A stretch of 64,000 nt of DNA from Antarcticimicrobium sediminis. Lineage in GTDB: Bacteria > Pseudomonadota > Alphaproteobacteria > Rhodobacterales > Rhodobacteraceae. The stretch's first letter is position 1. Each line of letters starts with the position of its first letter. Made by a program: the position numbers and the translations under genes. Of this stretch, positions 54,218-62,849 are shown in pieces. The notes below the pieces were generated by a model. That model saw only the letters and a program-made list of their open reading frames with translations. It ran no database searches and was not told where the DNA came from. The stretch is from positions 186,001-250,000 of the forward strand of contig NZ_SMFP01000002.1 in the NCBI RefSeq assembly GCF_004348975.1, given 5' to 3'.

Positions 54218-55093
54218 ATGGGCGAACGGGTCGAAATCTTTGAAGTGGGTCCGCGCGATGGGCTGCAGAACGAAAAGCGGCCGATTCCCGTCTCGGAAAA
54301 GGTGGCGCTGGTCGATTGTTTGAGCCGTGCGGGGTTTTCCCGCATTGAATGCGCCAGTTTCGTTAGCCCCAAATGGGTGCCGCAGATGGCTGGCAGCGCC
54401 GAGGTCTTGGCTGGCATCACCCGGGTGCCCGGCCTACGCTATGCCGCGCTGACGCCGAATATGCGCGGATTTCAGGACGCGGTGGCGGCCGGGGCGGATG
54501 AGGTCGCGGTGTTTGCCGCCGCCTCGGAGGGATTCTCCAAGGCCAATATCAACGCGAGTATTGCCGAGAGCATCGCACGATTCGCGCCGATCATGGAGGC
54601 CGCACGCGACATCGAGATGCCGGTGCGCGGCTATATCTCATGTGTGAGCGACTGCCCCTATGACGGGCCGACCCCGCCGGACAAGGTGGCAGAGGTGGCC
54701 GATATGCTTTTCACCATGGGCTGTTATGAAATCTCATTGGGCGACACCATCGGGCAGGGCACCCCGGAGCGCATCGCCGCGATGCTGCGCGCGGTGCTGG
54801 ATCATGTGCCGGCGGACAGGCTGGCGGGGCACTATCATGACACCGCCGGGCGCGCGCTGGCCAATATCGACGCCTCGCTTGAGCTGGGCCTGCGGGTGTT
54901 CGACGCCGCGGTCGGCGGGCTGGGCGGCTGCCCCTATGCGCCGGGGGCGGCGGGCAATGTGGCGACAGAGGCGGTTCAGGAGCATCTGGAGCGGCTAGGA
55001 TACGAGACCGGGCTGGATGCGGCGGTGATCGCCGAGGCGGCCGATATGGCGCGGGCGATGCGTGTGGGCACGGGCGCGGGTAAGGAGATTTGA
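54218..55093 (+). CDS. mvaB: Hydroxymethylglutaryl-CoA lyase
   Basis: 291 residues. VGPRDGLQNEKRPIPVSEKV (Arg and Asp of the metal/active site, near 10-29), DTIGQGTPERIAAML (near 182), metal ligands in GHYHDTAGRALAN, and the catalytic Cys loop GGLGGCPYAPGAAGNVATE near 243. It splits HMG-CoA to acetoacetate and acetyl-CoA, the last leucine-degradation step. The ATG at 54218 follows GGGAG. Its stop is two bases before the hydratase ATG. Confidence 0.95.
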   Translation: MGERVEIFEVGPRDGLQNEKRPIPVSEKVALVDCLSRAGFSRIECASFVSPKWVPQMAGSAEVLAGITRVPGLRYAALTPNMRGFQDAVAAGADEVAVFAAASEGFSKANINASIAESIARFAPIMEAARDIEMPVRGYISCVSDCPYDGPTPPDKVAEVADMLFTMGCYEISLGDTIGQGTPERIAAMLRAVLDHVPADRLAGHYHDTAGRALANIDASLELGLRVFDAAVGGLGGCPYAPGAAGNVATEAVQEHLERLGYETGLDAAVIAEAADMARAMRVGTGAGKEI

Positions 55094-55095
55094 AC

Positions 55096-55890
55096 ATGTA
55101 TAGCTATGAGACCCTCATCGTTGAGAGCGATGCGCGCGGCGTTGCCACGCTGACGCTGGACCGGAGTGAGAAGCACAACGCGATGTCGGCCAAGATGATC
55201 GCGGAACTGACGCAGGCGGCCAAGGCGCTGGGGGCCGACGATTCGGTGCGCGCGGTGATTCTGACCGGGGCTGGCAAAAGCTTTTGCGCTGGTGGCGATC
55301 TGGGGTGGATGCAGGACCAGATGGCGGCCGACCCCGAGACCCGCTTTATCGAGGCGCGCAAGCTGGCACTGGCGTTGCAGGCGCTCAACACCTTGCCGAA
55401 GCCTTTGATCGGGGCGCTGCAGGGCAATGCGTTTGGCGGCGGGGTCGGGCTGGCCTCGGTCTGTGATGTGACCTTGGGGGCGGATCATCTGAAAATGGGT
55501 CTGACCGAGACTCGGCTGGGGCTGATTCCGGCCACCATTGGGCCCTATGTCATTGCCCGCATGGGCGAGGCGCGGGCGCGTCGGGTGTTCATGTCGGCCC
55601 GCCTGTTCGATGCTGCCGAAGCGGTGGAACTGGGTCTTTTGGCGCGCACCGTGCCTGTGGAGGAGCTGATGGCGGCGGCACAGGCCGAGGTCTTGCCCTA
55701 TCTGTCTTGCGCGCCCGGTGCGGTGGCGGCGGCGAAGCGACTGACCCGCGATCTGGGACCGCGCATCGACGAGGCGGTGATCGATCACACCATCCGCGCG
55801 CTGGTGGACCGCTGGGAAGGCGAAGAGGCCAAGGAAGGCATCGCCGCCTTTTTCGGCAAGCGCAAACCCGGTTGGGTGCAGGGCGGCTGA
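55096..55890 (+). CDS. liuC: Enoyl-CoA hydratase/isomerase, probable methylglutaconyl-CoA hydratase
   Basis: 264 residues, a crotonase with LTLDRSEKHNAMSAKMI at the start, the oxyanion-hole segments GAGKSFCAGGDLGWM (near 59-73) and LQGNAFGGGVGLASVCDV (near 109-126), and the Glu in GLTETRLGLIPATIGPYV. Placement directly after HMG-CoA lyase in the leucine cluster makes 3-methylglutaconyl-CoA hydratase the natural assignment; other enoyl-CoA substrates are possible. AGGAG ribosome site eight bases before the ATG. Confidence 0.9.
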   Translation: MYSYETLIVESDARGVATLTLDRSEKHNAMSAKMIAELTQAAKALGADDSVRAVILTGAGKSFCAGGDLGWMQDQMAADPETRFIEARKLALALQALNTLPKPLIGALQGNAFGGGVGLASVCDVTLGADHLKMGLTETRLGLIPATIGPYVIARMGEARARRVFMSARLFDAAEAVELGLLARTVPVEELMAAAQAEVLPYLSCAPGAVAAAKRLTRDLGPRIDEAVIDHTIRALVDRWEGEEAKEGIAAFFGKRKPGWVQGG

Positions 55891-56280
55891 CCAGCGCGCC
55901 GCTGGCGATTCGAGAGCGACGGGAGAGGGGCGGGGGCCTCACCCCGCCTTGATCCCGTGGTCGGACCGACATCTGGTCACAGAGATGAACACAGGGACGG
56001 CCACAGACTCATCCAACCCAGACTCATCCAACACAACCTCGTCGAACGCAGACTCAGGTAGGGCGACGCGGCGCGTGACGCTGCGTCGCGGCATTTCTGG
56101 GTGAAATCCTCGGAAAGCTGAACATATCAAGCAGAGCAAGCCCATTGAAATAGCCACAAACAACCGTGTTTGAATGGCCCGGCCTCGGTTGACGCTTCGG
56201 ATCGGCGGGAGTAGAGAAGCGGCAGGTCAACATGCCAATTGACGGTGCGCCCTAGACTGCGCACGGGAAAGGAGCCTTTC
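55891..56280. other. Non-coding gap ahead of the nuo operon
   Basis: 390 bases with no supported gene. It contains the 14-base direct repeat CAGACTCATCCAAC twice (near 56006-56035) and the probable nuo promoter near its right end. A 74-codon open frame on the minus strand begins with a hydrophobic stretch but lacks family features, and I do not call it. Confidence 0.5.
56189..56217 (+). promoter_or_regulatory. Candidate nuo operon promoter
   Basis: TTGACG (56189-56194), 17-base spacer, TAGAGA (56212-56217), about 65 bases before the nuoA GTG. Spacing is optimal for a housekeeping sigma factor; the -10 is a partial match. Confidence 0.4.
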
Positions 56281-56646
56281 GTGGAAGATCTGTTGCGGGA
56301 ATACCTCCCGATTCTGGTGTTTCTGGCTATCGCCATCGGGCTTGGGCTGGTTCTGATCCTTGCTGCGGTTGTTTTCGCGGTCCGCAACCCGGACCCGGAA
56401 AAGGTGAGCGCCTATGAATGCGGCTTTAACGCCTTCGATGATGCGCGGATGAAATTCGATGTGCGGTTCTACCTCGTGTCGATCCTGTTCATCATCTTCG
56501 ATCTTGAAATCGCCATGCTGTTTCCTTGGGCCGTCGGATTCAAGAACCTCAGCGATGCCAGCTTCTGGTCGATGATGGTTTTCCTCGCCGTGCTGACTGC
56601 TGGCTTTGCCTATGAATGGAAGAAGGGGGCGCTGGAATGGGAGTGA
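56281..56646 (+). CDS. nuoA: NADH-quinone oxidoreductase subunit A
   Basis: 121 residues from a GTG seven bases after AAAGGAG. Three membrane helices with the conserved YECGF loop (near 41-45) and [25 protein letters not shown] (helix 2 with the functional Asp and Glu). Membrane-arm subunit of complex I beside the quinone site. First gene of the operon; the end overlaps nuoB. Confidence 0.97.
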   Translation: MEDLLREYLPILVFLAIAIGLGLVLILAAVVFAVRNPDPEKVSAYECGFNAFDDARMKFDVRFYLVSILFIIFDLEIAMLFPWAVGFKNLSDASFWSMMVFLAVLTAGFAYEWKKGALEWE

Positions 56647-57170
56647 TGACAGGGGTCAACACCGCCGGGGCTGACAAAGAGGTCGCCACCCAAGCGCTGA
56701 ACCGCGAGCTGCAGGACAAGGGCTTTTTGCTGACTTCCGCCGAGGATGTCATCAACTGGGCCCGTACCGGCAGCCTGCACTGGATGACATTCGGTCTGGC
56801 CTGCTGCGCGGTCGAGATGATGCATACCTCGATGCCGCGCTATGATGCCGAACGCTTTGGCATCGCGCCGCGCGCCTCGCCGCGCCAGTCCGACCTGATG
56901 ATCGTGGCCGGCACGCTGACCAACAAGATGGCCCCGGCGCTGCGCAAGGTTTACGACCAGATGCCCGAGCCGCGCTATGTGATCTCGATGGGGTCCTGCG
57001 CCAATGGCGGTGGCTATTATCACTATTCCTATTCGGTGGTGCGTGGCTGTGACCGCATTGTGCCGGTGGACATTTATGTGCCCGGCTGCCCGCCGACCGC
57101 CGAGGCGTTGCTGTACGGTTTGATGCAGTTGCAACGCAAGATCCGCCGCACCGGCACGATCGTACGCTGA
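56637..57170 (+). CDS. nuoB: NADH-quinone oxidoreductase subunit B
   Basis: 177 residues from the ATG at 56637, overlapping nuoA by ten bases; an ATG at 56646 (TGATG overlap) is equally plausible and shortens it by three residues. The N2 cluster ligands are Cys56, Cys57, Cys121 and Cys151 ([26 protein letters not shown]). It holds the last Fe-S cluster passing electrons to quinone. Confidence 0.97.
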   Translation: MGVMTGVNTAGADKEVATQALNRELQDKGFLLTSAEDVINWARTGSLHWMTFGLACCAVEMMHTSMPRYDAERFGIAPRASPRQSDLMIVAGTLTNKMAPALRKVYDQMPEPRYVISMGSCANGGGYYHYSYSVVRGCDRIVPVDIYVPGCPPTAEALLYGLMQLQRKIRRTGTIVR

Positions 57171-57195
57171 CCCGCGCGAGGATTGGAGAGACACG

Positions 57196-57801
57196 ATGAG
57201 CGAAGCACTGAAAGAGTTGGGCGCGCATATCGAAGCCAGACGCCCCGACTGTGTCCTTGGGTGGGATGTCAGCCATGGCGAGCTGAACGTCGATGTGGCC
57301 CCGGCCAACATCTTGGGCTTTGTCGAGTTTCTGAAGGCCGACCAAAGCTGCAAATTCTCGAGCCTGGTCGATATCACAGCGGTTGATTACCCGGACCGGC
57401 CGAAACGGTTCGATATGGTCTATCACCTGCTGTCGATGTACCAGAATCAGCGGATCCGCCTGCGCGTTTCGATCCGCGAAGAGGATGTCGTGCCTTCGAT
57501 CATCGGCATCCATCCTTCGGCCAACTGGTTCGAACGCGAGGTGTTCGACATGTTCGGCATCCTGTTCTCGGGTCACCCGGACCTGCGGCGCATCCTGACC
57601 GACTATGGCTTTCGCGGCTATCCGCTGCGCAAGGATTTCCCGACCACCGGCTATACCGAGGTGCGCTATGACGAGGTTGAAAAACGCGTCGTCTATGAAC
57701 CCGTGAGCCTGGTTCAGGAATATCGTCAGTTCGATTTTATGAGCCCGTGGGAAGGTGCCGAATATATCCTGCCGGGGGACGAAAAGCAGGAGGCCAAGTG
57801 A
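57196..57801 (+). CDS. nuoC: NADH-quinone oxidoreductase subunit C
   Basis: 201 residues, the 30-kDa subunit as a separate protein (not fused to NuoD). The signature [31 protein letters not shown] spans about 115-145, broken here only for length. GGAGAGA ribosome site. Its TGA overlaps the ATG of the small membrane protein gene. Confidence 0.96.
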   Translation: MSEALKELGAHIEARRPDCVLGWDVSHGELNVDVAPANILGFVEFLKADQSCKFSSLVDITAVDYPDRPKRFDMVYHLLSMYQNQRIRLRVSIREEDVVPSIIGIHPSANWFEREVFDMFGILFSGHPDLRRILTDYGFRGYPLRKDFPTTGYTEVRYDEVEKRVVYEPVSLVQEYRQFDFMSPWEGAEYILPGDEKQEAK

Positions 57802-57971
57802 TGGGGTTCCTGTTCTGGGCGATCTTTGCGATCACCGCGATCCCGATGCTGAAGCTGCTGCCGCATTTCGGCATTCATAAATACTGGGCGCTGGCCTGTG
57901 TCATCCCGATTGCCGTGCCGATCCTCGCCTGGATCATGGCGGTGAAACTGCAAGAGCTGGAGAAACTCTGA
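57801..57971 (+). CDS. Small membrane protein inserted in the nuo operon
   Basis: 56 residues starting [20 protein letters not shown]; two hydrophobic helices (about 2-20 and 28-47) and an acidic/basic tail [14 protein letters not shown] overlaps at both ends (with nuoC and nuoD) show it is translated as part of the operon. I do not recognise a named family; it may be an accessory or assembly subunit of complex I in this lineage. Short length makes purely sequence-based proof weak, but the double stop-start coupling is strong evidence for a real gene. Confidence 0.8.
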   Translation: MGFLFWAIFAITAIPMLKLLPHFGIHKYWALACVIPIAVPILAWIMAVKLQELEKL

Positions 57972-59191
57972 TGGACGGCTCCAATGGCTTCGACGACGCC
58001 CTGACCGGCGAACAGAAGATCCGCAATTTCAACATCAACTTCGGGCCCCAGCACCCTGCGGCCCACGGTGTGCTGCGTCTGGTGCTTGAGCTGGACGGCG
58101 AGATCGTCGAGCGCTGCGATCCCCATATCGGGTTGCTGCATCGCGGCACCGAGAAGTTGATGGAAAGCCGCACCTATCTGCAGAACCTGCCCTATTTCGA
58201 CCGGCTCGACTATGTGGCGCCGATGAATCAGGAACATGTCTGGTGCCTGGCGATCGAACGGCTGACCGGGGTCGAGGTGCCGCGGCGTGCCTCGCTGATC
58301 CGGGTGCTGTATTCCGAGATCGGCCGTGTTCTGAACCACCTGCTGAACGTGACCACCCAAGCGATGGACGTGGGGGCGCTGACGCCGCCGGTCTGGGGCT
58401 TTGAGGAACGCGAAAAGCTGATGATCTTCTACGAGCGGGCCTGTGGCGCGCGGCTGCACTCGGCCTATTTCCGGCCCGGCGGCGTGCATCAGGATCTGCC
58501 GCCTGACCTGTTGGACGATATCGAGAAATGGGCCATTGCCTTTCCGCCCTTCCTTGACGATGTCGACGGGTTGCTGACCGAAAACCGCATTTTCAAACAG
58601 CGCAACGTCGACATTGGCGTTGTCACCGAAAAGATGGTTCAGGACTATGGGTTCTCTGGCGTCATGGCGCGCTCGGTCGGGCTGGCTTGGGATCTGCGGC
58701 GTGCGCAGCCCTATGAATGCTATGACGAATTCGACTTCCTGATCCCGGTGGGCAAGAACGGCGACTGCTACGACCGCTATCTGATGCGGATGGAAGAGAT
58801 GCGCCAGTCCACCCGGATCATCCTGCAGGCGATCGAAAAGCTGCGGATGCCGGAAAATCAGGGTGACGTGCTGGCCCGGGGCAAGATCACCCCGCCCAAG
58901 CGCAGCGACATGAAGACCTCGATGGAAAGCCTGATCCACCACTTCAAGCTTTACACCGAAGGGTTCCACGTCCCCGCGGGCGAGGTTTATGCTGCGGTCG
59001 AGGCGCCCAAGGGCGAATTCGGCGTCTATCTGGTGGCGGATGGGACCAACAAACCCTATCGCGCCAAGCTGCGGGCGCCGGGCTATTTGCACCTGCAGGC
59101 CATGGACCATATCGCCAAAGGGCACCAGCTGGCCGACATCGCCGCGATCATCGGCTCGCTTGATATCGTGTTCGGCGAGGTGGACCGGTGA
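57971..59191 (+). CDS. nuoD: NADH-quinone oxidoreductase subunit D
   Basis: 406 residues, the 49-kDa subunit. [21 protein letters not shown] with the quinone-pocket His (near 30-50), the [26 protein letters not shown] region with the pocket Tyr, and the C-terminal DIVFGEVDR ending. It forms the quinone-binding site with NuoB. ATG overlaps the stop of the upstream small gene. Confidence 0.97.
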   Translation: MDGSNGFDDALTGEQKIRNFNINFGPQHPAAHGVLRLVLELDGEIVERCDPHIGLLHRGTEKLMESRTYLQNLPYFDRLDYVAPMNQEHVWCLAIERLTGVEVPRRASLIRVLYSEIGRVLNHLLNVTTQAMDVGALTPPVWGFEEREKLMIFYERACGARLHSAYFRPGGVHQDLPPDLLDDIEKWAIAFPPFLDDVDGLLTENRIFKQRNVDIGVVTEKMVQDYGFSGVMARSVGLAWDLRRAQPYECYDEFDFLIPVGKNGDCYDRYLMRMEEMRQSTRIILQAIEKLRMPENQGDVLARGKITPPKRSDMKTSMESLIHHFKLYTEGFHVPAGEVYAAVEAPKGEFGVYLVADGTNKPYRAKLRAPGYLHLQAMDHIAKGHQLADIAAIIGSLDIVFGEVDR

Positions 59192-59208
59192 TGATCCGCA
59201 TGCACTCG

Positions 59209-59251
59209 CTTCTTCTTTGCAAAAATACTCCCGCCGGAGGCTCCTTCCGGC
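59209..59251 (+). repeat. Dispersed intergenic box-plus-hairpin element, copy D
   Basis: CTTCTTCTTTGC, then AAAAATACTCC, then a stem GCCGGA/TCCGGC (59233-59238 with 59246-59251). It occupies the 85-base gap between nuoD and nuoE, one of the few real gaps within this operon. Confidence 0.68.
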
Positions 59252-59276
59252 GCGGCCCTCTCAAGGGGAAAGAATA

Positions 59277-60392
59277 ATGCTTCGCCGTCCGTATCACGAC
59301 CAGCCTGACAGCTTTGAGTTCACCCCGGCCAACACGGCCTGGGCCGAGGCGCAGATCACCAAATATCCCGAGGGCCGTCAGGCCAGCGCGATCATTCCGC
59401 TGTTGTGGCGTGCGCAAGAGCAGGAGGGGTGGTTGACCCGTCCGGCGATTGAATATGTCGCGGACATGCTGGGCATGGCGCATATGCGCGCGCTCGAGGT
59501 TGCCTCGTTCTATTTCATGTTCCAACTGCAGCCGGTCGGCAGTGTTGCCAATATCCAGATCTGCGGCACCACCACCTGCATGATCTGCGGCGCGGGCGAG
59601 TTGATCGCGGTTTGCCGCGAAAAGATCGCGCCCAAGCCGCATATGCTCAGCGAAGACGGCAAGTTTTCCTGGGAAGAGGTGGAATGTCTGGGTGCCTGCG
59701 CGAATGCGCCGATGGCCCAGATCGGCAAGGATTACTATGAGGATCTGACCGGCGAGCGTTTTGCCGAGATTCTGGATGAGCTGGCTGCGGGCAAGGTTCC
59801 GGTGCCGGGGCCGCAGAACGGACGCTATTCCTCCGAGCCGGTCACCGGCCTGGTGGCGCTGACCGAATTCGAAAGCGGCCGCACCCAATACAATGCCAGC
59901 GTCGACCGCGCGGTTGAACTGGGCGATACCATCAAGCGGATCGACGGCACCGAGGTGCCGATCCTGACGCCGTGGCTGGGCAAGGCCGGCAAGGCGCCCT
60001 CTGAGACGCCTGCCGCCAAAGCGACCGCCAAGGTCGAGGCACCGGCAGCCAAGCCGGCAAAGACCCCTGTCGCGAAAGCCGCGCCCGCCGCTGAAACGGT
60101 GGAAGAGGCTGCGCCAGAGGTTCTGACCGCCGCGCGCGAAGGTGGGGCGGATGATCTCAAGATGTTGAAAGGTGTCGGCCCCAAGCTGGAGCAGACCCTG
60201 AACGAACTGGGCTTCTATCATTTCGATCAGATCGCGGCATGGGGCCCGGCCGAGGTCGCTTGGGTCGACAACCGGCTGACCTTCAAGGGGCGGATCGAAC
60301 GCGACGGCTGGATCGAGCAGGCCAAGCAGCTTGCCGCCGGGGAAGAAACCGAATTCGCCCAACGGGCGAAAAAAGACAAACTGTACGACTGA
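59277..60392 (+). CDS. nuoE: NADH-quinone oxidoreductase subunit E with C-terminal extension
   Basis: 371 residues, about twice the length of a basic NuoE. Residues 1-175 are the 24-kDa thioredoxin-like subunit with N1a ligands Cys96, Cys101, Cys137 and Cys141. Residues about 236-286 are an Ala/Lys/Pro/Glu linker, and 292-355 form a helix-hairpin-helix-like module ([19 protein letters not shown], then [16 protein letters not shown]). Similar tails occur in alphaproteobacterial NuoE and in some ribosomal L21 proteins. The start is at the ATG after AGGGGAAAG, just beyond repeat copy D. Confidence 0.94.
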   Translation: MLRRPYHDQPDSFEFTPANTAWAEAQITKYPEGRQASAIIPLLWRAQEQEGWLTRPAIEYVADMLGMAHMRALEVASFYFMFQLQPVGSVANIQICGTTTCMICGAGELIAVCREKIAPKPHMLSEDGKFSWEEVECLGACANAPMAQIGKDYYEDLTGERFAEILDELAAGKVPVPGPQNGRYSSEPVTGLVALTEFESGRTQYNASVDRAVELGDTIKRIDGTEVPILTPWLGKAGKAPSETPAAKATAKVEAPAAKPAKTPVAKAAPAAETVEEAAPEVLTAAREGGADDLKMLKGVGPKLEQTLNELGFYHFDQIAAWGPAEVAWVDNRLTFKGRIERDGWIEQAKQLAAGEETEFAQRAKKDKLYD

Positions 60393-60434
60393 AGGCCGCC
60401 GCGCCATGCGCGGGGGCGAATGTGACGGAACACG

Positions 60435-60659
60435 ATGAACGACGAGCGTGACAAGGCTATGGCCCGAAAGGGGCGGATCACCGCAGCGGTGATTGCCGGG
60501 GCGGGCCTGCTCACGGTATTTGCGCCATGGATCGTGCAAAGCCTCGGCTTGGCGATCCGCTACGAGATGCTGATCTATCTCGGTGCGATTGCGGCTTTTG
60601 TCTGGGCGTTCGTCAACATCTATCAACTCTGGCGCATGCGCCAGGACAGCCAAGGGTAG
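60435..60659 (+). CDS. DUF5337-like small membrane protein in the nuo operon
   Basis: 74 residues: a basic, polar start ([17 protein letters not shown]), two hydrophobic helices (about 17-37 and 45-64) and a charged end RMRQDSQG. It matches the small DUF5337 proteins found next to nuoE/nuoF in Rhodobacteraceae. It ends five bases before nuoF. Function unknown; accessory to complex I by position. Confidence 0.8.
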   Translation: MNDERDKAMARKGRITAAVIAGAGLLTVFAPWIVQSLGLAIRYEMLIYLGAIAAFVWAFVNIYQLWRMRQDSQG

Positions 60660-60664
60660 CTCTC

Positions 60665-61960
60665 ATGCTCAAAGACCAGGACCGGATCTTTACCAACCTC
60701 TACGGGATGCATGACCGCTCGCTGAAAGGCGCGATGGCCCGTGGCCATTGGGACGGCACCGCCGGGATACTCGCCAACGGGCGCGACTGGATCATCCAGC
60801 AGATGAAGGATTCCGGGTTGCGCGGACGCGGCGGCGCCGGGTTCCCGACCGGGCTGAAATGGTCGTTCATGCCCAAGGAAAGCGACGGTCGTCCGTCCTA
60901 TCTGGTGATCAACGCCGACGAATCCGAACCCGCGACCTGCAAGGACCGCGAGATCATGCGCCACGATCCGCACCCGCTGATCGAGGGGGCGCTGATCGCC
61001 AGCTTCGCCATGGGCGCGCATGCGGCCTATATCTATATTCGTGGTGAATATATCCGCGAGCGCGAGGCGCTTCAGGCGGCTATCGACGAAGCCTATGACG
61101 CCGGGTTGCTGGGCAAGAATGCCTGCAAATCGGGGTGGGACTTTGACCTTTATCTGCACCACGGGGCCGGCGCCTATATCTGTGGCGAGGAAACCGCGCT
61201 GCTGGAAAGCCTTGAGGGCAAGAAGGGCATGCCGCGGATGAAACCGCCGTTCCCGGCCGGGGCTGGCCTGTATGGCTGCCCGACCACGGTGAACAACGTG
61301 GAATCGATCGCCGTTGCGCCGACCATCCTGCGGCGCGGGCCGGAATGGTTCAGCTCGTTCGGGCGGCCCAACAACCACGGCACCAAGCTGATGGCGCTGA
61401 CCGGGCATGTGAACAGCCCCTGCGTGTTCGAAGAACAGATGTCGATGCCGGTGCGCGAGATCATCGAGCGGCACGGCGGCGGCATTCGCGGCGGCTGGGA
61501 TAACCTCAAGGCGATCATCCCCGGTGGGGCGTCTTGTCCGGTGCTGCCCAAGGCGGCGCTGGAAGACGCGATCATGGATTTCGACTGGATGCGCGAGAAC
61601 AAAAGCTCGTTCGGCACCGGCTGCATGATCGTGATGGACCAGAACACCGATGTGGTGAAAGCGGTCTGGCGGCTGTCGAAATTCTTCAAACATGAAAGCT
61701 GCGGTCAGTGTACGCCGTGCCGCGAGGGTACCGGCTGGATGAGCCGGGTGATGGATCGTCTGGTGACCGGCGACGCCGAGGTCGAAGAGATCGACATGCT
61801 GCTTTCGGTGACCAAACAGGTCGAGGGCCACACCATCTGCGCCCTTGGTGATGCGGCGGCGTGGCCGATTCAGGGTCTGATCCGGCATTTCCGCGAAGAG
61901 ATCGAGGATCGCATCAAGGCCAAGAAGACCGGGCGCATGGGCGCCATGGCGGCCGAGTGA
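60665..61960 (+). CDS. nuoF: NADH-quinone oxidoreductase subunit F
   Basis: 431 residues, the 51-kDa NADH-oxidising subunit. [16 protein letters not shown] binds NADH (near 55-70), [14 protein letters not shown] and [15 protein letters not shown] contact FMN, and [12 protein letters not shown] (near 345) with a fourth Cys in [13 protein letters not shown] ligates N3. Electrons pass to NuoE and NuoG. The next gene begins six bases after its stop. Confidence 0.97.
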   Translation: MLKDQDRIFTNLYGMHDRSLKGAMARGHWDGTAGILANGRDWIIQQMKDSGLRGRGGAGFPTGLKWSFMPKESDGRPSYLVINADESEPATCKDREIMRHDPHPLIEGALIASFAMGAHAAYIYIRGEYIREREALQAAIDEAYDAGLLGKNACKSGWDFDLYLHHGAGAYICGEETALLESLEGKKGMPRMKPPFPAGAGLYGCPTTVNNVESIAVAPTILRRGPEWFSSFGRPNNHGTKLMALTGHVNSPCVFEEQMSMPVREIIERHGGGIRGGWDNLKAIIPGGASCPVLPKAALEDAIMDFDWMRENKSSFGTGCMIVMDQNTDVVKAVWRLSKFFKHESCGQCTPCREGTGWMSRVMDRLVTGDAEVEEIDMLLSVTKQVEGHTICALGDAAAWPIQGLIRHFREEIEDRIKAKKTGRMGAMAAE

Positions 61961-61965
61961 TCGTG

Positions 61966-62331
61966 ATGCACAGAGCAATCACATATCCCAAACTGGCCAG
62001 GGGCGCGGCAGTCGCGGCGCTTTGCCTGCTGGTGGTGGGCGGGTGTACCGACAAGGATAAGCAGATCCGTTTCGACGGCCAGCATTTCCGTACCAAGGCC
62101 AAGGCGGTGGATCGCAAGGTCTCGGTTGCCGAATTCACGGTCGAGATCAAGAATGCCTCGCGATCGCTCAAAGGCGCGCGGGCAGCGGGCGGCTATGCCG
62201 GCACACGCTATTGCGTGACGCAGTACGGGTCCTCGCGCATCGACTGGGCCATTGGCCCGGAGACGGCACCCGAAATGCTGGTGCTCGACCGGGATACGCT
62301 CACCTTTCGCGGGACTTGCTTGAAACCATGA
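61966..62331 (+). CDS. Putative lipoprotein embedded in the nuo operon
   Basis: 121 residues. A hydrophobic leader ends in LLVVGGC (Cys about 26), a lipobox-like sequence, so the product is probably exported and lipid-anchored. The mature domain has KTKAVDRKVSVAEFTVEIKNASRSL-like content, a GYAGTRYCVTQYGSSRIDW segment and a C-terminal Cys, suggesting a disulfide-bonded small fold. I do not recognise a family. No good ribosome site; it starts six bases after nuoF and may depend on translational coupling. A soluble periplasmic or membrane-facing role contrasts with the cytoplasmic complex I arm. Confidence 0.72.
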   Translation: MHRAITYPKLARGAAVAALCLLVVGGCTDKDKQIRFDGQHFRTKAKAVDRKVSVAEFTVEIKNASRSLKGARAAGGYAGTRYCVTQYGSSRIDWAIGPETAPEMLVLDRDTLTFRGTCLKP

Positions 62332-62429
62332 TCATGCAGGCGGCATATCCAAGCCTGACCGGGGGGCCGTTATTGCATAACGTCGCCAGTTCGGTCTGTG
62401 CTGAACGCTCCACAAAGGAGGGTTTTGCG

Positions 62430-62846
62430 ATGCCGTCGTTTCTATCTGCAGTCCTGTTGGCTGCGAGCTTTATGCTGGGCCTGCCAGCCGGGGCCGCTGA
62501 GGCCAGATCGCCGTTGCGGGATGTGCCCGAGATTGCCGATGGGATCTTTACCATCGTGGTCGCCAATGAGATCCGGCGCAAATGCGACGATATCGACGGG
62601 CGTCTGTTCCGCGGTATCAAGCAGATCCACCGGCTCAAGGCCCGGGCCAATGCCTTGGGCTATTCTGACGGCGAGATTCGAACGCTGCTCGACTCCAAGG
62701 TTGAAAAGGCCCGGATGATCGAACGCGGCAAGAGCTATATGGCCGGTGTTGGGCTGGACTACGACAAACCGGGCGATCTGTGCCGGCTCGGCCGGATGGA
62801 AATCAAGAACAACAGCGCAATCGGCGCGCTATTGAGGGCGAAATAG
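62430..62846 (+). CDS. DUF5333-like secreted protein in the nuo operon
   Basis: 138 residues. AAAGGAGGG ribosome site and a signal peptide of about 25 residues (MPSFLSAVLLAASFMLGLPA). The mature part is helical with two cysteines (RRKCDD and DLCRLGR) that could pair in the periplasm, matching the DUF5333 proteins seen between nuoF and nuoG in Rhodobacteraceae. It ends three bases before nuoG. Function unknown; exported accessory or assembly factor by position. Confidence 0.82.
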   Translation: MPSFLSAVLLAASFMLGLPAGAAEARSPLRDVPEIADGIFTIVVANEIRRKCDDIDGRLFRGIKQIHRLKARANALGYSDGEIRTLLDSKVEKARMIERGKSYMAGVGLDYDKPGDLCRLGRMEIKNNSAIGALLRAK

Positions 62847-62849
62847 ACC

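Noticed and set aside
55939-56163. 74-codon minus-strand frame in the gap before nuoA
   Set aside because: It starts with a hydrophobic stretch, but has no ribosome site or family resemblance and overlaps the direct repeats.
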